NCBI RefSeq assembly: GCF_002280785.1
Contig: NZ_NCEQ01000006.1
Coordinates: 124,001 to 188,000 of the forward strand
Reading direction: 5' to 3'
DNA length: 64,000 nucleotides
Origin: Brevundimonas subvibrioides
GTDB lineage: Bacteria > Pseudomonadota > Alphaproteobacteria > Caulobacterales > Caulobacteraceae
The first letter of the stretch is position 1; each line of letters begins with the position of its first letter. The position numbers were made by a program, and so were the translations under genes. Below the pieces are notes generated by a model, which worked only from the letters and a program-made list of their open reading frames with translations, was not told where the DNA came from and searched no databases. Below are positions 1-9,198 of the stretch, piece after piece.

Positions 1-1
1 C

Positions 2-61
2 TACGGCGGCGGGGCCAAGGGCTACACCGACTATCCGTTCCTGGAGACGGCGGAGGCCTGA
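2..61 (+). CDS. C-terminal end of an unidentified protein (partial)
   Basis: Only the last 19 codons are present. They end at a TGA at 59-61, and the C-terminus reads ...GYTDYPFLETAEA. The frame is open from the window edge and its codons have the GC-rich third positions typical of this genome, so it is probably the real tail of a gene. Too little remains to name a family. It converges on the secreted protein gene at 101-799 with a 39 bp gap. Confidence 0.5.
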   Translation, partial: YGGGAKGYTDYPFLETAEA

Positions 62-100
62 TCGAACCCGTGATCGCCGGCGTTCGCGCCGGCGGTCGCC

Positions 101-799
101 TTAAGATCCGAAGCGGGCGTTCTCGGGCACGTCCTCGAGGCGGCAGAAGTTCCACAGGTCGTCCTCGGCGCTGTCGACATCGTCGCCCAGCCGGGCCGTG
201 CGCTTGATGACGTCCGTGCCGATGACCTCATAGGTGACGTTGTAGGCGCCCGCGTCGCCGCCGCGTTCGGTCCTGCAACGCTGGGCCTCGCCCCAGCTGT
301 TCGGCCCGGTCTGGAGGAACTGGCCCGGCTCGCAGCCGCCGAAGTCGATGGTGAAGGCCGTGGGGGTCACGAAGGCTAGGTCACCCTCGCCGGGCCAGAC
401 CTGGTCGCAGTCCTTGTCGCCCCGGACGTAGTAGCCGAGCGTCATGGGGATAGGCTCCGGCTCGGTCTCGCCGGGCGCGAGGGTGACGCCGGCGGGGCCT
501 TCGGCGACTTGAGGGGTCTGGTCCCGTGTGGAACCCAGCAGGTCTTCCAGAGTGCGGTCGCTGGATGGCGTCGTCGCCGGCCGCGTGGGTCGGGGCGGTG
601 CGGGTTGCGGGCGTTCGGCGACCGTCAGCGGCGGCTGGGCGTCGGGGCGGGGCGTCAGGGTCGATTGCGCCGGGGCGGTGTTCAGGGATCGGGTCGTCGC
701 CGAGCCCGGGCCTTGCTGTGCCGAGGCGGCGTTCGCAAGCAGCAGGGCTCCGGTCGCCAGAGCCAGGGTTGTTCCGCAGGTCTTCGCTCGTTCGATCAT
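101..799 (-). CDS. Secreted protein of unknown function
   Basis: The chosen ATG at 799 puts a clear signal peptide at the N-terminus (MIERAKT, then a hydrophobic stretch ending LLLANAASA). A longer open frame upstream of this ATG is antisense to prfC and is rejected. Residues 25-110 are rich in Pro, Thr and Gln, which looks like a disordered linker. The C-terminal 120 residues form the likely folded domain and contain four cysteines (near DCDQVW, FGGCEPG, QRCRTE and NFCRLED), consistent with periplasmic disulfides. About 232 residues. I do not recognise the family. It is transcribed after prfC on the same strand with a 52 bp gap and may share its transcript. Confidence 0.75.
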   Translation of the reverse strand: MIERAKTCGTTLALATGALLLANAASAQQGPGSATTRSLNTAPAQSTLTPRPDAQPPLTVAERPQPAPPRPTRPATTPSSDRTLEDLLGSTRDQTPQVAEGPAGVTLAPGETEPEPIPMTLGYYVRGDKDCDQVWPGEGDLAFVTPTAFTIDFGGCEPGQFLQTGPNSWGEAQRCRTERGGDAGAYNVTYEVIGTDVIKRTARLGDDVDSAEDDLWNFCRLEDVPENARFGS

Positions 800-851
800 G
801 CCGTCCTGTCGATCATGCCTGAACGACAAAACGATGGCGGGCGACAGAGGT

Positions 852-2369
852 TCAGCCGCGTTCCTTCGTCTTGGTGAACGCCACCTTCGTGAAACGCTCC
901 ATGACGTAGCCGGTCTCCCAGCTCGACTTGGCGAGAAAGACCGGGGCCTGGTCGATATCGCGGGCCATCTGGCCGCGGTATTTGGACATGAAGTCCTCGA
1001 CGTCGGCCTTCTCCCCGTCGATCCAGCGGGCCTCGGCATAGGGGCTGTGCTCGAAGATGACTTCGAGGCCGTATTCCTCACCCAGACGATCGGCCATGAC
1101 TTCGAACTGCAACTGGCCCACGGCTCCGACGATGAAGTCCGCGCCGATCTCGGGACGGAACAACTGGGTCACGCCTTCCTCGGCCAGGCCGTCGAGCGCC
1201 TTCTTCAGGTGCTTGGCCTTGAGCGGATCCTTGACCCGCACGCGCTGCAGGATTTCCGGCGCGAAATTGGGCAGGCCGGCGAAGCGGATCAGGCCGCTCT
1301 CTGACAGGCTGTCGCCGACGCGCAGGACGCCATGGTTGGGGATGCCGATCACGTCGCCGGCGAAGGCGTCGTCGGCCAGTTCGCGGTCGGAGGCGAAGAA
1401 CATGATGGGGGCGTTCACCGACAGCTGTTTGCCGGTGTTCTGGACCTTCAGCTTCATGCCGCGCTTGAAGCTGCCCGAGGCCATGCGGAACATGGCGATG
1501 CGGTCGCGGTGCTTGCGGGCCGGCATGGTCTTGGGCGGCGGCGCCCAGTCGCCGATGGCGGCCAGAAGCTCGTCGATGCCGAAGTGGCGCAGCGCCGAAC
1601 CCCACAGCACCGGGGTCATATGGCCTTCGAGGAAGGCCTGGCGGTCGAACGCCGGGTAGCCGCCCTCGACCAGTTCTTTGGCGTCAATCAGGGCCTGATG
1701 CTCGCCCGCCTCGAAATACTCGCCGGCGTCGGCCAGCGGCAGGGCGTCCGGATGCGGCACTTCATCCTTCGAGCCGGCCGGCTTCTTGGCGTAGGGCTGG
1801 AACCGGCCGGTGCCCATCTCGACCATGCCGCGCAGGCGGTTGCCGCTCTCGGCCGGCCACCAGATCGGGGAGGGGTCGAGCTGCAGGCGCGAGGCGATCT
1901 CGTCCAGCAGGGCCATCGGGTCCTGGGCCTCGCGGTCCAGCTTGTTGATGAAGGTGATGATCGGGATGTCGCGCAGGCGGCAGACCTCGAACAGCTTCAG
2001 CGTCTGCGGTTCGATACCCTTGGCGGCGTCCAGCACCATGATGGCGCAGTCGGCGGCGGTCAGGGTGCGGTAGGTGTCTTCCGAGAAGTCCTCGTGCCCG
2101 GGCGTGTCGAGCAGGTTGAACATCTTGCCGTCGTGCTCGAACGTCATGACCGAGGCGGAGACGGAGATGCCGCGCTCCTTCTCGATCTTCATCCAGTCCG
2201 ACTGGGTCCGACGGTTCTCGCCGCGTGCCCGCACCGCGCCGGCCGCCCGGATGGCCCCGCCGGACAGCAGGATATGCTCCGTCAGCGTCGTCTTGCCGGC
2301 GTCGGGGTGCGCGATGATGGCGAAGGTCCGCCTGCGGGCGGCCTCCTGATCGAGGGTCAGTTTCGACAT
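852..2369 (-). CDS. prfC: Peptide chain release factor 3
   Basis: A translational GTPase that recycles RF1/RF2 from the ribosome after termination. The 505-residue product starts MSKLTLDQEAARRRTF and carries the G1 motif AHPDAGKT, a switch region with the RF3-type GENRRTQSDWMKIEKERGIS stretch, G3 DTPGHEDF and G4 NKLD near residue 140. The beta-barrel and C-terminal RF3 domains follow (SFKRGMKLKV, then GAVGQLQFEVMADRL). Length is slightly below the roughly 525 residues common for RF3 but the domain order is complete. It is cytoplasmic. It is probably co-oriented with the secreted protein gene downstream. Confidence 0.95.
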   Translation of the reverse strand: MSKLTLDQEAARRRTFAIIAHPDAGKTTLTEHILLSGGAIRAAGAVRARGENRRTQSDWMKIEKERGISVSASVMTFEHDGKMFNLLDTPGHEDFSEDTYRTLTAADCAIMVLDAAKGIEPQTLKLFEVCRLRDIPIITFINKLDREAQDPMALLDEIASRLQLDPSPIWWPAESGNRLRGMVEMGTGRFQPYAKKPAGSKDEVPHPDALPLADAGEYFEAGEHQALIDAKELVEGGYPAFDRQAFLEGHMTPVLWGSALRHFGIDELLAAIGDWAPPPKTMPARKHRDRIAMFRMASGSFKRGMKLKVQNTGKQLSVNAPIMFFASDRELADDAFAGDVIGIPNHGVLRVGDSLSESGLIRFAGLPNFAPEILQRVRVKDPLKAKHLKKALDGLAEEGVTQLFRPEIGADFIVGAVGQLQFEVMADRLGEEYGLEVIFEHSPYAEARWIDGEKADVEDFMSKYRGQMARDIDQAPVFLAKSSWETGYVMERFTKVAFTKTKERG

Positions 2370-2550
2370 GGGGGCGGGAGGTAGCGCGCGACGGCGCCAA
2401 AGTCACGCGGGCGGGCGGCTTCGCCGGCTCTCGAAGATGTGTCGATAGTGCAGGCTAAATCCCCTCGCCAATCAGGGTCTTTGGGGTCATCCTTCGAATG
2501 CGAGACGTTCCGGACATGAGCCGGACGCCGCAGGGAAGAAGGAAACGGCT

Positions 2551-2712
2551 ATGGCTTTGCTGGATTCAGCACACCGCGCTTCGACCGTCCGGGCGCCGTC
2601 CAAGCGGTTCACGGAACGCGAGTTTCACCCTGCGATCTGCCTCCTCGCGGGCTTCGGCGTGATCATCGGGGCGGCGGGCCTCGTGCATGTGGTGTTCAAC
2701 GTCCTGATCTAG
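2551..2712 (+). CDS. Small single-pass membrane protein (53 aa)
   Basis: A short open frame beginning ATG at 2551 and ending TAG at 2710-2712. A purine-rich ribosome binding site (GGAAGAAGGAAA) lies 5-10 bases upstream. The N-terminal half is basic and hydrophilic (MALLDSAHRASTVRAPSKRF). The C-terminal half is one hydrophobic helix (ICLLAGFGVIIGAAGLVHVVF), giving a likely N-in membrane-anchored microprotein. Codon third positions are GC-rich. No family is recognised. It converges with the peptidase gene at 2718-4250, only 5 bp away. Confidence 0.6.
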   Translation: MALLDSAHRASTVRAPSKRFTEREFHPAICLLAGFGVIIGAAGLVHVVFNVLI

Positions 2713-2717
2713 GGACG

Positions 2718-4250
2718 TCAGTCGGCCGGTTCGGTCTCCTCGACCGCAGGCGGCGCCTCCGTCGATAGCGGCTCCAGACCGGCGCGCTCCCGTGCCTGCG
2801 CCAGAAGATCGCGCACCGAGGTCAGGTCCCCTCCGTCGTGCGGATTGTTCGCCAGCGGCGACAGAACCTGAACCGCCTCGAGATATTTTTCCTTGGCCAT
2901 CAAAACCTGCGCGGCCCGCATCGCCGTTGAACCCAGCTGGGGCGCCAGGCGATAGGCGGACTCCGCGATCGTGAGGTCGTTGTCGCTCGGGTAGCCGGGC
3001 GCGCCCTGACGGTTCCGCGACATCGCCATGTAGATCCTGAAGTCGAACGGATCGGCCTCATAGGCGGCGCCCAGACGACGGAGGGCCTGACGCATCAGGG
3101 CCGTGCGCGCGGCGGCGTCCTCGGTCTCGTCGGCGACGTCCATCTCCGCGCTGGCCATCAGCCACAGCGCCTCTGCATCAGCAGGGTCCGCGGCGATCAC
3201 CGGTTCCAGCGTCGTGATCGCCTCGGCGGGCAGGTCGGTCTTGATGAGGTATTTGGCCAGGGTCACCGTCGGCAGCCGCTCGCCCGGATGCCGCGCGGCC
3301 ATCGCATGAACTCGCTGGAGCAGGGCGTCCTTGTCATCGCCGAGCGCGCGCATTGAACGCAGGTCCAGCCAGATCGCATCTTCCGTGCCGGGCGGGAGAG
3401 CGGTCACGGTCACCTCCGCTACCGGCAAGGCCTGGGTCAGGGTGAAGCCGGGCACAGTGCCGCCCAGATAGGCGCGCAGCTGCCTCTGCAGCTGTTCGGG
3501 CGTCTGGCCCGTTTGCGTCTGGAAAGCGGAGAGCGACTCCTCGCCATTCTGCACCGCTATGAGATAACGGATGAACTGGGTCCGCCGCGTCGGATCGCCG
3601 AGCATATAGTGGGTCAGAAGCCAGGCCTGGGCGTAGTAGGCGGACGCCTGCTGGGCCGAGCTCAGATCGGGGCGCTCGCTCAGGAGGGTCTCCATCGGAA
3701 CCCAAGGGTTCGGAGGCGCCAGGGCGTACAGCCGCCCCGCGCGCAACAGGCCGTAACGAATTCGACCCATCCGCAGGTCTGACGGGGCGAAATACTCGGC
3801 GAACCCTTCCACGAACCAGCCGGGGTAGGCCTTGTTGTGGTACTGAAACATGTAGTGGTGGGCGTATTCGTGGAACAGTGTGGTGTCGTTGTCCTCGTTG
3901 CTGAGGTCCACCACAGCGTAGATTCGGCCGTCGTTGCGGCTGTAGAAACCGGCGACGTTTTCCGAGACGCCGGGCCAGATCTGACGCATGGTCGCATTGT
4001 TGGCCGCCAGATAGATCCAGAGCTTCGGTGCTGCGAAGTCGTCGTTCTCGGGCGGGAGGAACATTTCCAGCATCTCGTGGAAGCGTTCGACCTTACGGGC
4101 GTATTCGGTGATGTCGCCCCGGCTGACCTCGCCCTGGATGACGAAATGCTCGGTCTCGGCGCGCAGGAAGTCGGCGCGGGCCGGCGCGGCGGCGCACAGG
4201 ACGAGGCCCAGGGCGAGCGCAAGACCTTGCAGGGCGACCGAGATCCGCAT
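2718..4250 (-). CDS. Secreted putative zinc metallopeptidase with TPR-like C-terminus
   Basis: The ATG at 4250 is preferred over an upstream TTG because GGGGAG lies just before it and the product then starts with a signal peptide (MRISVALQGLALALGLVLCAAAPARA). Around residue 135 there is a gluzincin-like motif, HEYAH in LFHEYAHHYMF, and a downstream glutamate in GWFVEGFAEYF. This matches the peptidase MA-like / DUF1570-type layout. Residues 290-510 are alpha-helical, with TPR-like segments built on repeats such as AEALWLMASAEMD. About 510 residues. Probable periplasmic or outer-envelope location. Substrate unknown. Confidence 0.8.
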   Translation of the reverse strand: MRISVALQGLALALGLVLCAAAPARADFLRAETEHFVIQGEVSRGDITEYARKVERFHEMLEMFLPPENDDFAAPKLWIYLAANNATMRQIWPGVSENVAGFYSRNDGRIYAVVDLSNEDNDTTLFHEYAHHYMFQYHNKAYPGWFVEGFAEYFAPSDLRMGRIRYGLLRAGRLYALAPPNPWVPMETLLSERPDLSSAQQASAYYAQAWLLTHYMLGDPTRRTQFIRYLIAVQNGEESLSAFQTQTGQTPEQLQRQLRAYLGGTVPGFTLTQALPVAEVTVTALPPGTEDAIWLDLRSMRALGDDKDALLQRVHAMAARHPGERLPTVTLAKYLIKTDLPAEAITTLEPVIAADPADAEALWLMASAEMDVADETEDAAARTALMRQALRRLGAAYEADPFDFRIYMAMSRNRQGAPGYPSDNDLTIAESAYRLAPQLGSTAMRAAQVLMAKEKYLEAVQVLSPLANNPHDGGDLTSVRDLLAQARERAGLEPLSTEAPPAVEETEPAD

Positions 4251-4327
4251 GACTGAACTCCCCAAGAGGTTTTCAACCTAGCGGGGCGTGCGTCCAATAG
4301 ACAAGTGCAGGCGTTGCCGGTCTGGCC

Positions 4328-4747
4328 TCAGGCGGCCATGCGACCCCAGACGGCGCGGTCGGCGGCGACCGCGTCCAGCTTTCCCTTGCCGCCGCGAGCG
4401 TGAAGCTGGCGCATCACGTTGTCCGGCAGGGCGCAGAACAGGGGTTCGACAAGGGCGGGGTCGCAGTCGGTCTCCGGCGCCGCGAACAGGGCGGCGTTCA
4501 CATCCGGCGAGCGGTCGTGGATCAGCCAGGCCAGACGCCGCGCCCGTTCCGGGTCGTTGCGGTGCAGCAGCGGGTCCTCGGCGAACAACTCGCAGCCGAG
4601 TTCCATCAGATAGTCGAAACCCAGTTTCTCGAACCGGCGCGCGTCGGCCGACGTGACCGGGGAGGCCTCGTTCAGGTCGAACACCACGTCGTTCATGAGA
4701 AACAGCATATTGGGCACTCGCCTGACGCCGACGTTTCTCGCCGACAC
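4328..4747 (-). CDS. Conserved-looking hypothetical protein (about 126-139 aa)
   Basis: The start is uncertain: GTG at 4747 gives 139 residues, while ATG at 4708 gives 126 (MLFLMNDVVFDLNEASPVTS). The protein is soluble, acidic, and predicted mostly helical. Features such as RFEKLGFDYLMELGCELFAEDP and ARRLAWLIHDRSPDVNAALF have normal amino-acid composition and codon use. No motif identifies a function and I do not recognise the family. It lies between the metallopeptidase and DUF1491 genes on the same strand. Confidence 0.6.
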   Translation of the reverse strand: MSARNVGVRRVPNMLFLMNDVVFDLNEASPVTSADARRFEKLGFDYLMELGCELFAEDPLLHRNDPERARRLAWLIHDRSPDVNAALFAAPETDCDPALVEPLFCALPDNVMRQLHARGGKGKLDAVAADRAVWGRMAA

Positions 4748-4822
4748 CCTGACCCTAGACCCGAGTGGTTTTCGGTTCCGTTCCCGAACGTCGTTAAGGA
4801 TTTGCGACCGGCGGCGGGCGGC

Positions 4823-5149
4823 TCAGTCCTGGACCTTCTCGACGATGAAGTGCCGGCCTTGCCGGTCCTCGATCTCGACGACCCAGAGGTCGGGGTCGTA
4901 ACCGCGCTGGCGCTCGATATAGGCGTCCAGTTCGCTTTCGGTCCCGGTCACCGGCTGGATCCACAGGCGTTCGCCTTCGCTCCCGAACGCCTCGCTATAG
5001 AGATGCGCCGTCCGCTCCGACGTATTGTAGGCCTTCACGATCACGGTGCCGGCGCGCATGTCGCCCTTGCGCACGACGGTGGCGTTGGCCCCCTCGATCT
5101 GGGCGCGGCGGATCAGGGCGCCGACCCACAGGTCTGAGTTCAGAAGCAA
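4823..5149 (-). CDS. DUF1491 family protein
   Basis: A 108-residue protein with the signature of DUF1491, a small alphaproteobacterial family of unknown function. It has an N-terminal DLWVGALIRRAQIEGANATVVRKGD block and a C-terminal PDLWVVEIEDRQGRHFIVEK block. The first codon appears to be TTG (5147-5149), since no ATG exists before residue 31 and family members begin just before the DLWV motif. Cytoplasmic, probably a small alpha/beta fold. The start of the divergent secreted-protein gene at 5205 lies 55 bp away. Confidence 0.8.
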   Translation of the reverse strand: MLLNSDLWVGALIRRAQIEGANATVVRKGDMRAGTVIVKAYNTSERTAHLYSEAFGSEGERLWIQPVTGTESELDAYIERQRGYDPDLWVVEIEDRQGRHFIVEKVQD

Positions 5150-5204
5150 ATCGGTAACCCTGCTCGGAAACGGGACCGGAACGACGTGGCGCTACGGTGG
5201 GCCC

Positions 5205-6077
5205 ATGAGGATAGGCCTTTCGACCCGCACCGCCAGAGCCATGACCGCCGCCATTCTGATGGCGACGACGCCGGTGGCGGCCTTCGCCGACGGCACGGGG
5301 ACCTTCTACGACCGGACCTTCGTCCTTGCCGCGCATGAGAAATGCCAGTTGTTCCGCGCGCCGGTCGCCGGCGCCCTGTCGGCGGCGACCCTGCAGTCGC
5401 GGGGCGCGGCCCTGCGTGCCGGAACCGCCGAGACGACGCTGCAGGCCGCCGCCAGTCGGGCCCGGTCGCGGGCGCGTCAGGTGTCCTGCGCCAATCCCGA
5501 ACTGGCCATGGTGCGTGATCGGGTCGCCGACGCCTTCGCCGGCTGGCAGCGTATCCCGCGCATGGATTTCAACAGCGACCATGCCACCTGGACCGCCGAC
5601 CGCGTCCGCCGCGAGGTCGCGACCTGGCGTCTGGTTCAGACCTCGGTGACCGGCGCCTCGCCCGTGCGGTTCGGCCTTGGCGCCTCGGCCGAGGGCCAAG
5701 AGACCCTGTCCGCCGTCGTCTCCTTCGTCGGGCGCCCGCGTCCCTATGCGGCGCGGATGGTGATGCGCGACCCGGCCCTGGCCGCGCGTCCGTGGCTGAC
5801 CGCCGCCGGCCGCGCCGTCCTGCCGCCCGAGAGCGCGCGCCAGGAAGTCTGGTCCGCCGGAACCGCCCCGGCCGCAGCGACCCTGCTGGCCATGGGCAAG
5901 ACCCAGGGCGAGACCTGGACCTTCCCCGCCGCTGCCGGCGACCGCCTGTCCCGCCTCGACCCGCGCGAGCCCTTCCTGATCGAGTTCCTGTTCCGCGACG
6001 GCAGCGTGGCGACGGCGACCTTCGAGGCCGGGGACTTCGCGGCGGCGCGGGCGTTCGTGGCGCTGGGGACGGTCTAG
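5205..6077 (+). CDS. Secreted protein of unknown function
   Basis: The ATG at 5205 starts MRIGLSTRTARAMTAAILMATTPVAAFADG, a clear signal peptide, so the 53 in-frame codons upstream are excluded. The mature protein of about 260 residues has cysteines in HEKCQLF and QVSCANP and a C-terminal beta-rich half (EPFLIEFLFRDGSVATATFEAGDF). Its composition fits a periplasmic protein. I do not recognise the family. The stop codon overlaps the convergent histidine kinase gene by 4 bp. Confidence 0.75.
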   Translation: MRIGLSTRTARAMTAAILMATTPVAAFADGTGTFYDRTFVLAAHEKCQLFRAPVAGALSAATLQSRGAALRAGTAETTLQAAASRARSRARQVSCANPELAMVRDRVADAFAGWQRIPRMDFNSDHATWTADRVRREVATWRLVQTSVTGASPVRFGLGASAEGQETLSAVVSFVGRPRPYAARMVMRDPALAARPWLTAAGRAVLPPESARQEVWSAGTAPAAATLLAMGKTQGETWTFPAAAGDRLSRLDPREPFLIEFLFRDGSVATATFEAGDFAAARAFVALGTV

Positions 6078-7777
6078 CCGCCTGCGTTGAACGGGATGAC
6101 CTCCGCCCCGCCCTCCGGCGCCTCCGGGCGGACGGCCACCGCGACCGGCAGCCGCACCGTGACCGCCGTGCCTTCGCCCAGGGTCGAGTCCAGGCTCATC
6201 CGGCCGCCGTGCAGTTCGGCCAGGGATCGGACCAGCGACAGGCCGAGGCCGGTGCCCTGCACCTTCTGCTCGACGGCGCCGGCCTGTTCGAACGGACGGC
6301 CCAGCCGCTTCAAATCCTTGGCGGCGATGCCGACGCCGGTGTCTGAGACGACCAGCTCCAGATAGGGGCCGATAACCTCGAGCGTCAGGGTCACCGATCC
6401 GCCCGCCGGGGTGAATTTGATGGCATTGGACAACAGGTTCAGCGTGATCTGCTTCAGTGCGCGGCGGTCGGCTTCGACGGCCAGGGGTTCGTCCGGGACC
6501 AGACTGGACAGACCCACACCCTTGTCCGTCGCCGTGACCCGCACCAGGGCGACGGCCGCCGAGACCACTTCGCGCGCATCGAAGGACTCGCGCGACAGCT
6601 CGTAGCGCTCGGCCTCGATCTTGGACACGTCCAGCACGTCGTTGATCAGGTCCAGCAGGTGACCGCCGGCCTCGTGGATGCTGTCGGCGTAGTCGGCGTA
6701 TTTCTGGGGCAGGGGACCGAAGAGGCGCTGGCGCATGATGTCGGAGAAGCCAAGGACGGCGTTCAGCGGCGTCCTCAGCTCATGGGACATATTGGCGAGG
6801 AAGCGGGTCTTGCCGGTGTCGCGGGCCTCGGCCTCCGCGCGGGCGGCTTCCAGACCGATCTCGGTGGCGAACTGGCGGGTGGCGTCGAAGGCCTGGGCGA
6901 TCACGCGCGCGCCGCCGTCGCCGTCGTCCATGCGGCGGATGATCAGATTGACGCGGCGGTCCAGTGCCATGCGAGGGGCGAACTGGGCCTGACCCTCCTG
7001 TCCTGCCAGGGCGCGGTCGATGGCGGCGAGGATCGCGGGGCGGTCGGGGGCGTGGACCGCCGCGAACAGACCGGACTGGAACAGGGTCCGAGGCTCCAGC
7101 GCGGGCGGGGCCGAGCCGTAGGCGGCCAGCACCCGGCCCGACGGCTCCAGCACCAGGGTCAGACCGGGCTGGGCGGCCAACAGGGTCTCGACACGCAGGG
7201 TCATCGCCTCGGCGGCGTTCAGCTTGTTCTCGCGGAGTCGCCAGGCCAGCGTCACGGCCAGGACGGCCGCGGCCGTGGCGAGGACGACGGAGATCGAGGC
7301 CGGCAGCGGCCGGCCTCCCGGCGGACCGACCAGCAGGGCCGACAGCTGGCCGCCCAGGGCCGCGACGCCCGCGCCGATCGCGCCGGCCTGTGCCAGCCGC
7401 ACGCCGTGGCGGGGTCCGCCCAGCGCCAGGGCCGCGACGAACGGCATGATCACATAGCCCACCAGCGGCCCGGCCGGCCCGCCCGAGAGCATGGCTGCGG
7501 CGACGGCCGCCAGGGTCCAGACAACCAGCAGCAGCGACCGCTCGCCCGTGCCATCTCGCCACAGCAGGGCCAGTCCCGCCAGTCCGGGCACGACCATGGC
7601 CGTCGCGCCGAAAATCGCTGAGCCGCCGAACCAGCCCAGGCCCGCGCCCGCCACGGCGGACAGCGCGGCGCCCACGGCCCAGGCCGCGTGCCAGGCCGTC
7701 AGGGCGGACAGGCCCTCGCCCACCGCGCGCGCGGGCGGTGGAGAGGCGACCGGGGCAGGGTTGGAGACAGGGTTCAA
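6074..7777 (-). CDS. Membrane sensor histidine kinase, DivJ-like
   Basis: A 567-residue protein starting at TTG (7777), because no better-placed ATG exists. Residues about 30-185 contain six hydrophobic segments. A degenerate PAS-like region follows (about 190-310). The HisKA domain has its phospho-acceptor in [21 protein letters not shown] near residue 337. The HATPase domain has the N box [11 protein letters not shown] and the G boxes DTGVGIA and GTGLGLSLV. The topology and the HisKA stretch RLFGPLPQKYADYADSIHE resemble DivJ/PdhS-type cell-cycle kinases of Caulobacterales, which act on DivK and PleD. The assignment to divJ itself is inference. Lying within 3 kb of ctrA is suggestive only. 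Confidence 0.75.
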   Translation of the reverse strand: MNPVSNPAPVASPPPARAVGEGLSALTAWHAAWAVGAALSAVAGAGLGWFGGSAIFGATAMVVPGLAGLALLWRDGTGERSLLLVVWTLAAVAAAMLSGGPAGPLVGYVIMPFVAALALGGPRHGVRLAQAGAIGAGVAALGGQLSALLVGPPGGRPLPASISVVLATAAAVLAVTLAWRLRENKLNAAEAMTLRVETLLAAQPGLTLVLEPSGRVLAAYGSAPPALEPRTLFQSGLFAAVHAPDRPAILAAIDRALAGQEGQAQFAPRMALDRRVNLIIRRMDDGDGGARVIAQAFDATRQFATEIGLEAARAEAEARDTGKTRFLANMSHELRTPLNAVLGFSDIMRQRLFGPLPQKYADYADSIHEAGGHLLDLINDVLDVSKIEAERYELSRESFDAREVVSAAVALVRVTATDKGVGLSSLVPDEPLAVEADRRALKQITLNLLSNAIKFTPAGGSVTLTLEVIGPYLELVVSDTGVGIAAKDLKRLGRPFEQAGAVEQKVQGTGLGLSLVRSLAELHGGRMSLDSTLGEGTAVTVRLPVAVAVRPEAPEGGAEVIPFNAGG

Positions 7778-7966
7778 ACAGGTGTCCGGGCGGCCTTGGC
7801 GAGGAGCCGGTCAGGGGAGCGCGCCGACCGCGTAGACTAGCGTCGCAGCCGAGTCGTCTAAAGCCCGCACCCGCAGGAGGCGACTCCGTCAGTGGGCGGC
7901 AAGGCTCGCAACTGGGGATGGACGGGCAGGTTGTCGTTAACCGGCGCGCGGCCTATCTGGCGACCC

Positions 7967-8395
7967 ATGACCGAACCCGCCGAAAGCATCGACGCGACCC
8001 TGGACGAACTGGCCGAGGACTTCGAGGTGCTGGAGGACTGGGAACAGCGCATCGCCTACGTCATCGACCTGGGCAAGGATCTGGCCCCGCTGCCGGACAC
8101 CGACCGGACCGAGGCCAACAAGGTGCCGGGCTGTGCGGCGCAGGTCTGGCTGGCGTCGGGGCGAGACGGCGACCGGCTGACGTTCCGCGCCGACTCGGAC
8201 AGCGCCATTTCCAAGGGCAATGTCGCCCTGTTGCTGAAACTCTATTCGGGCCGTCCTGCGACCCAGATTCTGGCCTTCGACGCCAGGGCGGCGCTGGACC
8301 GGCTGGGACTGCCCCAGGCCCTGACCCGACAGAGGGCGAACGGCCTCAACGCCATGGTGGGGCGGATCCGGCAGGAGGCCATGGCGGCCGGGTAA
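7967..8395 (+). CDS. sufE: SufE-type cysteine desulfurase sulfur acceptor
   Basis: A 142-residue SufE-fold protein that accepts persulfide sulfur from SufS during Fe-S cluster assembly. The acceptor cysteine is in the canonical NKVPGCAAQVWLAS loop. The N-terminal helices (LDELAEDFEVLEDWEQRIAY) and the RANGLNAMVGRIRQEA C-terminus match the family. The chosen ATG at 7967 lies within the bases CGACCCATGACC. A GTTAAC hexamer lies about 30 bp upstream. sufE near ctrA is a common Caulobacterales arrangement. The rest of the suf operon is not in the window. Confidence 0.9.
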   Translation: MTEPAESIDATLDELAEDFEVLEDWEQRIAYVIDLGKDLAPLPDTDRTEANKVPGCAAQVWLASGRDGDRLTFRADSDSAISKGNVALLLKLYSGRPATQILAFDARAALDRLGLPQALTRQRANGLNAMVGRIRQEAMAAG

Positions 8396-8481
8396 GCTCG
8401 CGCCCGCACTCCGGGCGGTCGGCGCAGAGGCGCGGTGACACGATCGAGGGTGACCAAGGGCGTCTCTTTCCAATCATCGGG

Positions 8482-9198
8482 TCAGCCAATCCGGTAGTGG
8501 TCCGCCAGCCTTCGCAGCCCTGCCTTGAGAACCGTCTTCCCTTCACGTCGACGAAGGCCTGCCTCCTGTTCGGCGAGTTGCAGGCTGCCCTGGCGGATGC
8601 AGACCTGTTCGACGATCGCGTGCGTTCGCGGATCCAGTGATGCGAGCGCGCGCGCCAGCCGCCGGCCGGCGGCGATGGCCCGGTCACCAGGTTCGACGCG
8701 GGACGACGAGCCGCTGCCGCCCGTGCGCGGCAGGGCGTCCCAGCGCATGGTCAGGGAGGGGCCGGACCGGGAGAGTTCGCCGTCCAGCCTGAGGCGTTCG
8801 CCCGCGGCGATCTCGGCCGGTGTCAGCCAGGGGCGGCCATCAGCATCCTTGCGACGGGCCAGCCAGGCGATGGGGCTTTCCCCCAGGTTGGCGCGACGCA
8901 GGGTGAGGCGGCCGTCGGGATCCATGATCGGCCGCTCGCCCTCGATCCGGCCGGGCGCGCCCGGGGGCGGCGTCGAGGAGGCTGTCGGGGCCGGCCGCCC
9001 GATCCAGCCCCCGCCGGCGCGCGCCTTCAGGCCGGGGGTCTCGATCAAGTCCCGGAAGGTGGTTTCATTGAGCGTCATCGTCGGACGCGCTCGCCGGTCG
9101 CCGCCGATGCGAAGGGCATAGGTTCCGTCGGGCCCCGCGACGTCGATCCAGCCACCGCGCGCCAGAAGGCCTCGCGCCCGCGCCGTCGGGCCGCTCAC
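8482..9198 (-). CDS. DUF6456 domain-containing protein
   Basis: The GTG at 9198 overlaps the stop of the upstream gene in the classic GTGA arrangement, giving 238 residues (MSGPTARARGLLARGGWIDV). A longer in-frame start exists but would overlap by 43 bp. The central and C-terminal part contains SPIAWLARRKDADGRPWLTPAEIAAGERLRLD, ALPRTGG and a helical region KTVLKAGLRRLADHY. This is the DUF6456 pattern of alphaproteobacterial proteins, often found with HTH proteins near ctrA. Function is unknown; a DNA-associated regulatory role is inference from its partner gene. Confidence 0.75.
   Translation of the reverse strand: MSGPTARARGLLARGGWIDVAGPDGTYALRIGGDRRARPTMTLNETTFRDLIETPGLKARAGGGWIGRPAPTASSTPPPGAPGRIEGERPIMDPDGRLTLRRANLGESPIAWLARRKDADGRPWLTPAEIAAGERLRLDGELSRSGPSLTMRWDALPRTGGSGSSSRVEPGDRAIAAGRRLARALASLDPRTHAIVEQVCIRQGSLQLAEQEAGLRRREGKTVLKAGLRRLADHYRIG

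Noticed and set aside
1332..2384. Long plus-strand open frame opposite prfC
   Set aside because: Antisense to a complete RF3; composition is typical of a GC-rich shadow frame.
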